Assembly (NCBI GenBank): GCA_963799455.1
Contig: CAWCXF010000007.1
Span: forward strand, 1,364,001-1,428,000
Origin: CAWCXF01 sp963799455
Lineage (GTDB): Bacteria; Pseudomonadota; Alphaproteobacteria; Rhodobacterales; Rhodobacteraceae
Length of the DNA: 64,000 nucleotides
Direction: 5' to 3'
Positions 36,046 to 45,239 of this stretch are shown piece after piece. Every line of letters starts with the position of its first letter. Position 1 is the stretch's first letter. The notes under the pieces were generated by a model. That model was not told the origin of the DNA, made no database searches, and worked only from the letters and a program-made list of their open reading frames with translations. The position numbers were made by a program, and so were the translations under genes.

Positions 36046-37964
36046 CGCGTCAGCCTCAGCCGGCCGATCTGGGTGGCGATGGTGGCGAAGGCCTCGCTGA
36101 TCCCTTTGTCCTTCACGTCGAAGTAGTGGTCCTCCACGGAGGTGGCGCAGCCCCGCATCAGGTCGCGCGCTCGGTCGCGCTCCGTCGCGCCGCCGATCGC
36201 GTCGATCTCGAAGCCGATCGTGAAGACGAGGATCCCCCGATCCTTGGCGGCCGCGCAGAGGTTCAGGAGACGGTCGACGGCTTGCTCGGTGGTGTTCGTG
36301 TTGCGCTGGGGCTCCTCGAGGATCGACCACTCGGCACCCGACAGCCATCCCCTCGAGCTGGGCCACCTGTAGAGGTAGTCGATGAAGTCGACCTTGGTGA
36401 AATGCTCGAAGAGCTCTCCGTAGGTCAGCTGCTTGAGATCGCCGCCGAAGGCGGCCCAGTCGTTGCGGTCGGCCCGCTGCTCGGTCGGGTCGGCCTTGCG
36501 GGTGTAGGGGTGGTCGCGGAACTGGCCCTCCTCGGATCTGCTGCTCGATCCCTGTCGCCTGATGCGGTCGCCGTCCTCTCGGACCCAGTACCAGCGCGGC
36601 GCGCAGGTGTCGTTCTGGTTGCGGGCCGCGATGGGCACGATGCCGTCGGGCCCGCCCGCGCTCGCGCCCGGCGATCCGCCGCTCCACCGGTTGTCGCAGG
36701 GGCTCTCCCCCGCCTTGGCCTTGGTGCTGCCCGCGCCGGTGTTGTAGGGGTACTTGCGGACGTGGGAGCCGCGCAGCAGCACCGAGTAGCGCTTGGTCCC
36801 TTCGTCGTACCAGACGTTGGACTTGCGATCGAGGATCGCCTTCATCGCCGGCGTGAGGTCGCGCTGGCCGTCGGGGTCGCCGTCGGTCATCAGGATCGCC
36901 ACCTTCAGCACCCCGTCGGTGCCGTAGTCGAGGGGCCGCCCGGACGCCGTCGCGGCGACCGTCCCCGAGGCCACCAGCGCGTCGACGACGGGCCGCGTCG
37001 CGGGGTCGAGCATCGCGATGCCCCAGCGCATGCCCGCGTCGATCCCGGTCGCGTCGTAGGGGGCCAGCTTGGCGATGGCCCGGGACAGCGCGGCGGGGTC
37101 GGTGGACAGCGGAAGCAGCGGGCTCTCCGAGGGCCGGGGGCACAGCGGGACCACGATCCGATGCGGCAGCCCGTCGAGGTATCCCAGCCTCGGCCACCAG
37201 TCCGAGCCGTCGCCCGAGTCGAAATGGGGATACTGGTCGAGGGCGCGCGTGGGCGGCAGCGCCGTGTCGAGGAAGTCCGAGTCCTTGAACAGCACGCAGC
37301 TCGAGTAGGGGTGCCTGCGCACGACGTCGTAAAGGCCCATCATCTCGGCCCCGACGTTCACCGTCATCGAGTAGGGCACGACGCTGATGGTGGTGACCGC
37401 CGGGGCGCCCGAGGGCTGGACCTCGGGGATCATGGTGTCGACGAACGCGTTCGCGGCGTCCCGAAGGCTGGTCAAGCGGCTCCCCTGCATCGAGCTCGAC
37501 ACGTCGAGCACCAGGCTGATCTCGACGTTCCTCGCCTCCTCGGCCCGCGCGCTGGCGGCGACGCCCAGCGTGTCCACCCCCACCATGCCCAGCAGCATCG
37601 TCGGCACGTCGAAGGCGGCGCTCGCCGTCACCTCCCTGCTGTTGAGCCCCTGCGCGACCTCGACCTCGCCCAGCCTGCCGGTCAGCCCGGCCTTGGCGAA
37701 GTAGTCGGCCACGACCTCCCGAGGCGCCAGCGTCTGCTCCAGGTCGGCGGCGGCGAGCACCGCGCGGTCGAGCGTCGCCTGCACCCGCGCGCGCTCGCGC
37801 TCGGCGCGCAGGGTGTCCACCGCGAGCCCCGCCGCCATCATCATCACCAGCAGGACGAAGAGGCCGAAGACCATCAGCACGCCGTCCTCGGCCCGCACGA
37901 GGCGCCCCAGCGCCCGCCCGAGCCGGCGCGCCGCCGCGTCCCCCTCATCGCCCCGCCATGCCAT
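36042..37964 (-). CDS. TadG-like protein with von Willebrand A domain
   Basis: Envelope protein of the Tad/Flp pilus type. 640 residues: basic head ending RAEDG, membrane segment VLMVFGLFVLLVMMMAAGLA, a TadG linker, then a vWA domain with the metal-ion site DVSSSMQG near 153 and later TDGDPDGQ. The large insert contains paired Cys and many aromatic residues. It is first in an operon with two TadE-like genes. None of the TadA/B/C/CpaB secretion genes is in the window, so its secretion partners are elsewhere. Confidence 0.88.
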   Translation of the reverse strand: MAWRGDEGDAAARRLGRALGRLVRAEDGVLMVFGLFVLLVMMMAAGLAVDTLRAERERARVQATLDRAVLAAADLEQTLAPREVVADYFAKAGLTGRLGEVEVAQGLNSREVTASAAFDVPTMLLGMVGVDTLGVAASARAEEARNVEISLVLDVSSSMQGSRLTSLRDAANAFVDTMIPEVQPSGAPAVTTISVVPYSMTVNVGAEMMGLYDVVRRHPYSSCVLFKDSDFLDTALPPTRALDQYPHFDSGDGSDWWPRLGYLDGLPHRIVVPLCPRPSESPLLPLSTDPAALSRAIAKLAPYDATGIDAGMRWGIAMLDPATRPVVDALVASGTVAATASGRPLDYGTDGVLKVAILMTDGDPDGQRDLTPAMKAILDRKSNVWYDEGTKRYSVLLRGSHVRKYPYNTGAGSTKAKAGESPCDNRWSGGSPGASAGGPDGIVPIAARNQNDTCAPRWYWVREDGDRIRRQGSSSRSEEGQFRDHPYTRKADPTEQRADRNDWAAFGGDLKQLTYGELFEHFTKVDFIDYLYRWPSSRGWLSGAEWSILEEPQRNTNTTEQAVDRLLNLCAAAKDRGILVFTIGFEIDAIGGATERDRARDLMRGCATSVEDHYFDVKDKGISEAFATIATQIGRLRLTR

Positions 37965-38101
37965 CGCGTCGCCCCGTCCGCCGCTGCCCCGCCCGAGCCG
38001 GTGTCGCCGAGATGCGTTAAGGCCCCCTTCCCGTGGCGCGATTGCGGCCCGCGCCCGGCGGGATCGGCCCCCTCGCGCCTCATTCGATCCGTCGCGGGGG
38101 G

Positions 38102-38130
38102 TTCGGCCCGGCGCGGGGACGCGCTATGCT
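38102..38130 (+). promoter_or_regulatory. Possible promoter of glutamate dehydrogenase
   Basis: TTCGGC (38102–38107), 17 bp, TATGCT (38125–38130). The -10 is good and the -35 weak. The leader would be about 33 nt with GGGAGG before the ATG. Confidence 0.35.
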
Positions 38131-38169
38131 TCGGGCGGCCGCGCGAGGCCGAAGGTCAGGGAGGACCCC

Positions 38170-39609
38170 ATGAACACGATGCAAGGCACGGCCGAGCCCG
38201 GCTTCCGCGACAGCGTCGACCTGATGTTCCGCCGTGCCGCAGCCCTGATGGACCTCAGCCCCGGCCTGATGGAGAAGATCCGCGTCGCCAACTCGACCTA
38301 CACCGTGCGCTTCGGGGTGCGCCTGCGCGGCGACATCAAGACCTTCACCGGATACCGCTCCGTGCACTCCGAGCACATCGAGCCGGTCAAGGGCGGCATC
38401 CGCTACGCGCCCTCGGTGGACCAGCAGGAGGTCGAGGCGCTGGCCGCGCTGATGACCTACAAATGCGCGCTGGTGGAGGTGCCCTATGGCGGCTCGAAGG
38501 GGGGCCTTCGAATCGACCCGCGCGAGTGGGACGAGCACGAGCTGGAGCTGATCACCCGCCGCTTCGCCTACGAGCTGATCAAGCGCGACCTCATCCACCC
38601 CGCGCAGAACGTGCCCGCCCCCGACATGGGCACGGGCGCGCGCGAGATGGCCTGGATCGCCGACCAGTACCAGCGCATGAACACCACCGACATCAACGCG
38701 CGCGCCTGCGTCACCGGCAAGCCCCTCAACGGCGGCGGCATCCAGGGCCGCGTCGAGGCCACGGGCCGCGGCGTGCAATACGCCCTGCGCGAGTTCTTCC
38801 GCCACCCCGAGGACGTGGCGCGCGCGCGCCTCGCGGGGTCGCTCGACGGCAAGCGGGTGATCGTCCAGGGCCTCGGCAACGTCGGCTACCACGCGGCCAA
38901 GTTCCTCCAGGAGGAGGACGGCTGCCGCATCACCGCGATCATCGAGCGCGACGGCGCGCTCCTGCACGAGGACGGCCTCGTCGTGGACGAGGTGCGCGAG
39001 CACATCGTCGAGCACGGGGGCCTGAAGGGCTTCCCCGGCGCCGACTACGTCGAGGACGGCGCCACGGTGCTGGAAGCCGCCTGCGACATCCTCGTGCCGG
39101 CGGCGCTCGAGGGGGTGATCCACCGCGGCAACGCGGCCATGATCCAGGCGCCGCTGATCATCGAGGCCGCGAACGGCCCCATCACCTTCGGCGCCGACGA
39201 GATCCTGCGCCAGAAGGGGTGCGTCGTGATCCCCGACATGTATGCCAACGCCGGCGGCGTGACGGTGAGCTACTTCGAATGGGTCAAGAACCTCAGCCAC
39301 ATCCGCTTCGGCCGCATGGAGCGCCGCGCCGAGGAGGCGCGCCACCGCGAGCTGGTGGACGAGCTGGAGCGGCTCAGCGCCGACACCGGGGTCGGCTGGT
39401 CGCTCGCGCAGGACTTCAAGGCGCGCTACCTGCGCGGCGCGGGCGAGCTGGAGCTGGTGCGCTCGGGGCTCGACGACACGATGCGCGGCGCCTACCAGTC
39501 GATGCGCGAGAGCTGGCACGTGCGCGACGACGTGGACGACCTGCGCACCGCCGCCTTTTTGGTCTCGATCGGCCGGGTCGCCGACAGCTACCGCACCAAG
39601 GGGCTCTGA
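38170..39609 (+). CDS. Glu/Leu/Phe/Val family dehydrogenase (glutamate dehydrogenase)
   Basis: Oxidatively deaminates glutamate (or a related amino acid) to the 2-oxo acid and ammonia. 479 residues. Substrate and catalytic blocks are EPVKGGIRYAPSVDQQEV, VEVPYGGSKGGLRIDP and PAPDMGTGAREMAWIADQY; the Rossmann loop is VQGLGNVGYHA near 236. ATG 38170 follows GGGAGG. It lies 57 bp upstream of soxB on the same strand and may be co-transcribed with it, which would link nitrogen release to sarcosine breakdown; that is inference. Confidence 0.95.
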   Translation: MNTMQGTAEPGFRDSVDLMFRRAAALMDLSPGLMEKIRVANSTYTVRFGVRLRGDIKTFTGYRSVHSEHIEPVKGGIRYAPSVDQQEVEALAALMTYKCALVEVPYGGSKGGLRIDPREWDEHELELITRRFAYELIKRDLIHPAQNVPAPDMGTGAREMAWIADQYQRMNTTDINARACVTGKPLNGGGIQGRVEATGRGVQYALREFFRHPEDVARARLAGSLDGKRVIVQGLGNVGYHAAKFLQEEDGCRITAIIERDGALLHEDGLVVDEVREHIVEHGGLKGFPGADYVEDGATVLEAACDILVPAALEGVIHRGNAAMIQAPLIIEAANGPITFGADEILRQKGCVVIPDMYANAGGVTVSYFEWVKNLSHIRFGRMERRAEEARHRELVDELERLSADTGVGWSLAQDFKARYLRGAGELELVRSGLDDTMRGAYQSMRESWHVRDDVDDLRTAAFLVSIGRVADSYRTKGL

Positions 39610-39666
39610 GGCGAGCGGGGGGGGGTGCGCGCCGGACGGGCGCGGCCCGCGACGGGGGAGGGGACG

Positions 39667-40920
39667 ATGCGCTATTCGGGGTTCCGGGTCATCCGCGAGG
39701 GGCTCAGGGGCAATCGCGGCTGGCGGCCCGTCTGGCGCGACCCCGAGCCCAAGGCCCACTACGACGTGGTGATCGTGGGCGGCGGCGGGCACGGGCTCGC
39801 CGCCGCCTACTACCTGGCCGAGAAGCACGGGATCCGGGATGTCGCCGTTCTGGAGCGCGGCCATCTCGGCGGCGGCAACATCGGGCGCAACACCACCATC
39901 GTGCGCGCCAACTACTTCCTGCCGGGCAACGCGGAGTTCTACTCGCACTCGCTCAAGCTCTGGGAGGGCCTCGAGTCCGAGATCAACTACAACGTCATGC
40001 ACTCCCAGCGCGGGCTGGTGAACCTGTTCCATTCGGACGGCCAGCGCGACGCCTTCGCGCGCCGCGGCAACGCGATGGTCAACCAGGGCGACGACGCGGA
40101 GCTGCTGGACGAGGAGGGGGTGAGGAAGCTCCTGCCCTACCTCGACTTCGAGCAGACGCGTTATCCGATCCACGGCGGGCTCCATCACCCGCGCGGCGGG
40201 ACCGCGCGCCACGACGCCGTCGCCTGGGGCTACGCCCGGGCGGCCTGCGGGCTCGGCGTGGACCTGATCCAGAACTGCGAGGTCACGGGCATCGACGTCG
40301 AGGGCGGCCGCGTCACGGGCGTCGAGACGACCCGCGGGCGCATCGGGGCGGGGCGCGTGGGCGTCGTCGTGGCCGGGCGGTCCTCGCAGGTCGCGGCGAT
40401 GGCGGGGATCGAGCTTCCGATCGAGTCCCACGTCCTCCAGGCCTTCGTGACCGAGGGGCTCAAGCCCTGCATCGACCACGTGATCTCCTACGGCATGGGG
40501 CACTTCTACATCAGCCAGTCCGACAAGGGCGGGCTGGTGTTCGGGGGCGACCTCGACTTCCACGCCTCCTACGCCGCGCGCGGCAACCTGCCCATGGCCG
40601 AGCACGTGATGGAGGCGGGCATGACGCTCATGCCCATGATCGGGCGGGCGCGCGTGCTGCGCTCCTGGGGCGGCATCATGGACATGACGCCCGACGGCTC
40701 GCCGATCATCGACCGCACGGAGGTGGAGGGCCTCTACATCGATTGCGGCTGGTGCTACGGCGGCTTCAAGGCGGCGCCGGCCTCGGGCGAGTGCTTCGCG
40801 CATCTGATCGCCACCGACGAGGCCCACCCGGTGGCGAGCGCCTTCCGCCTCGACCGCTTCGACACCGGCTTCGGCCTGATGGACGAGGAGGGGACGGGCG
40901 CGCAGCACAACCTGCATTGA
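39667..40920 (+). CDS. soxB: Sarcosine oxidase subunit beta
   Basis: Flavin subunit of the four-subunit sarcosine oxidase (sarcosine + O2 + THF to glycine, H2O2 and methylene-THF). 417 residues beginning MRYSGFRVIREGLRGN. The FAD loop is VVIVGGGGHGLAAAYYLAEK near 34. His173 or His174 (GGLHHPRGGTARHDAV) is at the position known to carry covalent FMN in this family. ATG 39667 follows a GGGGAGGGG site. The delta, alpha and gamma genes follow only after a 1.16-kb interruption by an unrelated gene. Confidence 0.96.
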   Translation: MRYSGFRVIREGLRGNRGWRPVWRDPEPKAHYDVVIVGGGGHGLAAAYYLAEKHGIRDVAVLERGHLGGGNIGRNTTIVRANYFLPGNAEFYSHSLKLWEGLESEINYNVMHSQRGLVNLFHSDGQRDAFARRGNAMVNQGDDAELLDEEGVRKLLPYLDFEQTRYPIHGGLHHPRGGTARHDAVAWGYARAACGLGVDLIQNCEVTGIDVEGGRVTGVETTRGRIGAGRVGVVVAGRSSQVAAMAGIELPIESHVLQAFVTEGLKPCIDHVISYGMGHFYISQSDKGGLVFGGDLDFHASYAARGNLPMAEHVMEAGMTLMPMIGRARVLRSWGGIMDMTPDGSPIIDRTEVEGLYIDCGWCYGGFKAAPASGECFAHLIATDEAHPVASAFRLDRFDTGFGLMDEEGTGAQHNLH

Positions 40921-40939
40921 GGCTCGCTCGGCGCCCGGG

Positions 40940-40969
40940 TTGTCGCCGCCTCCGGGAGTGACGTATGGT
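40940..40969 (+). promoter_or_regulatory. Promoter of the VPLPA-CTERM gene between soxB and soxD
   Basis: TTGTCG (40940–40945), 18 bp, TATGGT (40964–40969), just after the soxB stop. It gives a leader of about 80 nt. The ATG at 40965 lies within the -10, so the true start is 41058. Confidence 0.55.
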
Positions 40970-41057
40970 CATCGTGGTCGCCGACGGTCGGCGGCCGCGG
41001 GTCGTGTCCGCCCGTGCGGTGTCGCGGCTCGTCGGATGGGACGACGAGGGAGTTGTC

Positions 41058-41915
41058 ATGAGCAAGCCTGCCGTCACCGGAGGGGCCATCCTGGCCGCCG
41101 CCCTCCTCGGCTCGGCCGCGAGCGCGGCCACGGTGGTCCTCTACGACCAGGACTTCGAGAGCCCGGCGAACTACGTCAACAACCGCGACGACATCAACAT
41201 CGGCACCACCGTCAACCAGAACTACGGCGGCCAGCCCGCGGGCTTCGAGTTCGCGCAGGCCTTCACGGTCGAGACGCTCAACGTCACCGGGTCCATGCGC
41301 GGCGATCGCGGCGCGGCCTTCGGCACCGGCTACTCCGACCCGAGCGGGCTCGGCGGCGACTTCGCCCTGGGCATCTGGGACGGTCAGGACGACCGGCTGG
41401 GCCTCAGCTTCGACGTGGGCTCGCTCGACTTCCTCAACCTCGGCCTCATCCTGTCGAGCATCGACCTCAGCTCGTTCCAGGGGCCGTTCCTGCCGCCCGA
41501 AGGGCTCGTCCCGACCTTGCAGTTCACGCTCTACGACAACCCCGGCGGGGCGACGGGGCTCTTCGGGAACGGCACGGTGCTGTCGCAGGACACGCTGACC
41601 GGCACCGCCTCGCCGCAGACCGTGTTCGAGTGGACCGAAGGGATCCTCGCCTTCTCCACCGACGGCAACACCGACGGGAACGTCACGCTCCAGATCGACC
41701 TGATCGAGGGTGACTACGCCGCCTTCGACGACCTGCTGATCACCGCCTCGGACGAGGCCGGCGACCTCGGGGGCGGCGGCGTGGACGGCGGCGTGGACGG
41801 GGGCGGCACGGGCGGGGTCGTGACCCCGGCGCCGATCCCGCTGCCGGCGGGGCTGCCGCTGCTGGCCGGCGCCATCGCCGGGCTGGGCCTCCTGCGCCGC
41901 CGCGCCACGCGCTGA
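41058..41915 (+). CDS. VPLPA-CTERM sorting domain-containing protein
   Basis: Exported surface protein of unknown function. 285 residues: signal peptide to about 24 (GGAILAAALLGSAASAAT), a beta-rich domain (LYDQDFESPANYVNNRDD, FAQAFTVETLNVTGS), a Gly/Asp/Val linker (GGGGVDGGVDGGGTGG), and a sorting tail with IPLPAGLPLLAGAIAGLG and then RRRATR. That tail is the VPLPA form of PEP-CTERM, normally processed by an exosortase. ATG 41058 follows GGGAG. It lies between soxB and soxD and has its own promoter and a 3' hairpin. Confidence 0.9.
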   Translation: MSKPAVTGGAILAAALLGSAASAATVVLYDQDFESPANYVNNRDDINIGTTVNQNYGGQPAGFEFAQAFTVETLNVTGSMRGDRGAAFGTGYSDPSGLGGDFALGIWDGQDDRLGLSFDVGSLDFLNLGLILSSIDLSSFQGPFLPPEGLVPTLQFTLYDNPGGATGLFGNGTVLSQDTLTGTASPQTVFEWTEGILAFSTDGNTDGNVTLQIDLIEGDYAAFDDLLITASDEAGDLGGGGVDGGVDGGGTGGVVTPAPIPLPAGLPLLAGAIAGLGLLRRRATR

Positions 41916-41927
41916 CATCCGCCGAGC

Positions 41928-41955
41928 GGGCCCCGCGGGCGGGCGCGCGGGGCCC
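41928..41955. terminator. Hairpin after the VPLPA-CTERM gene
   Basis: GGGCCCCGCG (41928–41937) and CGCGGGGCCC (41946–41955) pair over an 8-nt loop, 12 bp after the stop. There is no T-run, so it is a candidate terminator or attenuating hairpin. Confidence 0.45.
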
Positions 41956-42025
41956 GTCCTGCGCCTCGGGCGCGGCGACGGGGCTCGCAGGTCGCCCCGC
42001 GCGCTCGCGCGCGACGCGTTCCGCC

Positions 42026-42053
42026 TTGCGGCCCGTGCGGCCGGCGCGATAGT
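42026..42053 (+). promoter_or_regulatory. Putative promoter of soxDAG
   Basis: TTGCGG (42026–42031), 16 bp, GATAGT (42048–42053). Transcription would start near 42060, with a leader of about 19 nt containing GAAGGGG before soxD. It would let soxDAG be expressed apart from soxB. Confidence 0.45.
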
Positions 42054-42078
42054 CCGGCGACGCAGCGAAGGGGCCTTC

Positions 42079-42333
42079 ATGCGCATCCCATGCCCGATCT
42101 GCGGCGAGCGCGACCGCCGGGAGTTCTATTGTCAGGGCGCCGACCTCGACCGCCCCGAAGGCGCGGCCTGGGACGGCGACTGGCACCGCTACCTCCACCT
42201 GCGCGAGAACCCGGCCGGCCGGGTCCGCGACCGCTGGCAGCACGAGGCGGGCTGCGGCGCCTGGCTGGTGGTCGAGCGCGACACCGCCACCCACGAGGTC
42301 CGCGGCGCCGTGCTGGCGATGGACGCCCGATGA
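42079..42333 (+). CDS. soxD: Sarcosine oxidase subunit delta
   Basis: Small zinc-binding structural subunit of the four-subunit sarcosine oxidase. 84 residues: CPICGERDRREFYCQG at the N terminus, WDGDWHRYLHLRENPAGR in the middle, and HEAGCGAWLVVERDT, giving the expected Cys/His zinc ligands. ATG 42079 follows GAAGGGG. Its stop overlaps the soxA start (ATGA). It is separated from soxB by the VPLPA gene rather than following directly. Confidence 0.95.
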   Translation: MRIPCPICGERDRREFYCQGADLDRPEGAAWDGDWHRYLHLRENPAGRVRDRWQHEAGCGAWLVVERDTATHEVRGAVLAMDAR

Positions 42334-45239
42334 GGGTCGAGGGCCGCGGCCGGCTCCTGGGCGCCGAGCCCGTCTGCTTCACCTTCGACGGCCGGCCCGT
42401 CGAGGGCCTGCGCGGCGACACGGTGGCCTCGGCCCTGCTGGCGCGGGGCACGCGCCTGATGGCGCGCTCGTTCAAGTACCACCGCCCGCGCGGGCCGCTC
42501 ACCTGCGGCTCGGAGGAGCCCAACGCCCTGGTGGAGACGGGCGAGGGCGCGGCGCGCGTCCCCAACGTCCGCGCCACGGTGCAGGAGGCCCATGACGGGC
42601 TCGTCGTGCGCTCGCAGAACGCCTGGCCGTCGCTCGCGCGCGACGCGCTGGCGGTCAACGACCTCCTCGCGCCCTTCATCGGCGCGGGCTTCTACTACAA
42701 GACGTTCATGTGGCCGCGCGGCTTCTGGGAGCGCGTCTACGAGCCGATGATCCGCCGCGCCGCGGGCCTCGGCGCGCTCACGCGCGAGCACACCCCCGAC
42801 CGCTCCGAGCGCGCCTTCGCCTTCTGCGACCTCCTCGTGATCGGCGGCGGCCCCGCCGGGCTGATGGCCGCGCTCACGGCCGCGCGCGCGGGCTCGGACG
42901 TGATCGTGGCCACCGAGGAGACGGCCTGGGGCGGGCGGCTCGTCTCGGAGGTCGAGGAGGTCGGCGGCCGCCAGGGCGCCGACTGGGCCGAGGCGCTGGC
43001 CTGCGAGCTGCGCGAGATGGGGGTCCGCCTGATGACGCGCACCACCGTCACCGGCGCCTACGACGGCGGCGTCTTCGGCGCGCTGGAGCGCGTGGGGCTC
43101 CACGAGGGGCCCGTGGAGGGCCGCCCGCCCGAGTGCTTCTGGCGCATCCACGCCCGCCAGGCGGTCCTCGCCGCGGGCTCGATCGAGCGCACCGTGGCCT
43201 TCCCCGACAACGACCGCCCCGGCGTCATGACGGCCTCGGCCATGCGCGCCTACCTCCACCGCTACGGGGTCGCGCCGGGCCGCTCGGCGGTGGTGTTCGC
43301 CAACAACGACGACGCGCACCGCACCGCGCGGGATCTGGCCGCCGCCGGGGTGCGGATCGCGGCGCTGGTCGATTCGCGGCCCGACGCGGCGGTCTCGGGC
43401 GACTGGCCGACCTACCCCGGCGGGCTCGTCACGGGCACGCGCGGGCGCGGCGGCGTCCAGGCGGTGACGATCCGCCACGCGGGCGGCGAGGGCCGGGTCG
43501 AGGCCGAGGCGCTGGCGATCTCGGGCGGCTGGAACCCGAGCGTGCACCTCGCCTGCCACCTGAGCGGCCGGCCCGTCTGGCGCGACGACCTCGCGGCCTT
43601 CGTGCCGGCGGACGGGGCCGTGCCGGGGCTCCACCCCTGCGGCGCGGCCGCCGGCGTGTTCTCGACGGCCGGCTGCCTCGCCGACGGCGTGCGCGCGGCC
43701 CGCGCGGCGCTCGGCGCCCTGGGCGTCGACGCGCAAGGTCCGCCCGTGCCGCGCGCCGAGGACGGCGCCTACGCGATAGCACCCCTGTGGCGCGTCGAGG
43801 CCAAGGGGCGCGCCTGGCTCGACACGCAGAACGACGTGACCGTCAAGGACGTGGTCCTCGCGGCGCAGGAGCAGTTCGGCTCGGTCGAGCACATGAAGCG
43901 CTACACCACCCAGGGCATGGCGCCCGACCAGGGCAAGATGTCGAACGTCACCGCGCTCGCGGTGCTCGCGGACGTGACGGGCCGCTCGATCCCGCAGACC
44001 GGCACGACGACCTTCCGCCCGCCCTTCGTGCCGGTCTCGATCGGCGCGATGGGCGCGGGCGCCTCGGCGCGCGGCTTCGCGCCCGACCGCCACGCCACCT
44101 CGCACGAGGCGAGCGTGGCGATGGGCGCGCCGATGATCGAGGCGGGGCAGTGGCACCGGCCCTCCTTCTTCCCCGCCCCCGGCGAGACGACCTGGCGCGA
44201 GGCCTGCGACCGCGAGGTGCGGATGGTGCGCGAGGCGGTGGGCGTCTGCGACGTCTCCAGCTTGGGCAAGATCGACGTGCAGGGCCCCGACGCGGCCGCC
44301 TTCCTCGACCTGCTCTACGCGGGCCGGATGTCCACGCTGAAGCCCGACCGCGTGCGCTACGGGCTGATGCTGCGCGAGGACGGCTTCGTCATGGACGACG
44401 GCACCGCGGCGCGGCTCGGCGAGGAGCACCACGTCCTCACCACGACCACCGCCGCCGCCGGCGCGGTGATGCGGCACATGGAGTTCGTCCACCAGGTGCT
44501 CCGCCCCGAGCTCGATCTCCGCTTCGTCTCGGTCACCGAGCAGTGGGCGCAGTTCGCGGTGGCCGGACCGCGCTCGGCGCAGGTGCTGGACGCGGTGCTC
44601 GACGCGATGCCGGACGACTTCCCCTTCATGGCCTGCGGGCCGGTGCGCGCGGCGGGCGTCGAGGCGCGGCTCTTCCGCATCTCCTTCTCGGGCGAGCGCG
44701 CCTACGAGGTCGCGGTGCCGGCGCGCTTCGGCGCGGCGCTGTTCGACCGGCTGGTGGGGGCCGCGCGCGCCGAGGGCGGCGGGCCCTATGGGATGGAGGC
44801 GATGGGCGTGCTGCGGATCGAGAAGGGCTACCTGACGCACGCCGAGATCCACGGCCGCGTGACGCTCGACGACATCGGCATGGCGCGGATGGCCAAGGGC
44901 GCCGACCACGTCGGCCGCGCCGCCGCGACCCGGCCGGGCCTGTCGGGCGCGCACCGCGACCGGCTGGTGGGGCTGCGCGCCGAAGGGCCGCTCCTGGCGG
45001 GCGCGCATCTCTTCGCGCAGGGCGCGACGGTCTCGCGCGAGGCCTCGCAGGGCCACGTCACCTCGGCCTGCTGGTCGCCCACGCTCGGCGCGCACCTCGC
45101 CCTGGGGTTCCTGCGCGACGGGCGGGCGCGCCACGGCGAGCGGGTGCGGATGGTGGACCACATGCGCCACGTCGAGACCGTGGCCGAGGTCTGCGACCCG
45201 GTGTTCCTCGACCCCGAGGGGGCGCGGCTTCGTGGCTGA
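42330..45239 (+). CDS. soxA: Sarcosine oxidase subunit alpha
   Basis: Large NAD- and folate-binding subunit of the sarcosine oxidase complex. 969 residues. The N-terminal ferredoxin-like Fer2_4 domain (FTFDGRPVEGLRGDTVASAL, SFKYHRPRGPLTCGSEEPNA) is followed by a Rossmann domain (LLVIGGGPAGLMAALTAARA near 167). The C-terminal third from about 600 is the GCV_T aminomethyltransferase fold that binds tetrahydrofolate (EAVGVCDVSSLGKIDVQGPD, GERAYEVAVP, EKGYLTHAEIHGR). It overlaps soxD and soxG at its ends. Confidence 0.97.
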   Translation: MRVEGRGRLLGAEPVCFTFDGRPVEGLRGDTVASALLARGTRLMARSFKYHRPRGPLTCGSEEPNALVETGEGAARVPNVRATVQEAHDGLVVRSQNAWPSLARDALAVNDLLAPFIGAGFYYKTFMWPRGFWERVYEPMIRRAAGLGALTREHTPDRSERAFAFCDLLVIGGGPAGLMAALTAARAGSDVIVATEETAWGGRLVSEVEEVGGRQGADWAEALACELREMGVRLMTRTTVTGAYDGGVFGALERVGLHEGPVEGRPPECFWRIHARQAVLAAGSIERTVAFPDNDRPGVMTASAMRAYLHRYGVAPGRSAVVFANNDDAHRTARDLAAAGVRIAALVDSRPDAAVSGDWPTYPGGLVTGTRGRGGVQAVTIRHAGGEGRVEAEALAISGGWNPSVHLACHLSGRPVWRDDLAAFVPADGAVPGLHPCGAAAGVFSTAGCLADGVRAARAALGALGVDAQGPPVPRAEDGAYAIAPLWRVEAKGRAWLDTQNDVTVKDVVLAAQEQFGSVEHMKRYTTQGMAPDQGKMSNVTALAVLADVTGRSIPQTGTTTFRPPFVPVSIGAMGAGASARGFAPDRHATSHEASVAMGAPMIEAGQWHRPSFFPAPGETTWREACDREVRMVREAVGVCDVSSLGKIDVQGPDAAAFLDLLYAGRMSTLKPDRVRYGLMLREDGFVMDDGTAARLGEEHHVLTTTTAAAGAVMRHMEFVHQVLRPELDLRFVSVTEQWAQFAVAGPRSAQVLDAVLDAMPDDFPFMACGPVRAAGVEARLFRISFSGERAYEVAVPARFGAALFDRLVGAARAEGGGPYGMEAMGVLRIEKGYLTHAEIHGRVTLDDIGMARMAKGADHVGRAAATRPGLSGAHRDRLVGLRAEGPLLAGAHLFAQGATVSREASQGHVTSACWSPTLGAHLALGFLRDGRARHGERVRMVDHMRHVETVAEVCDPVFLDPEGARLRG

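Noticed and set aside
36027..40961. A 1644-codon open frame on the plus strand across the TadG and glutamate dehydrogenase genes
   Set aside because: Composition is that of a reading-frame shadow; real genes with known domains occupy the same bases in other frames.
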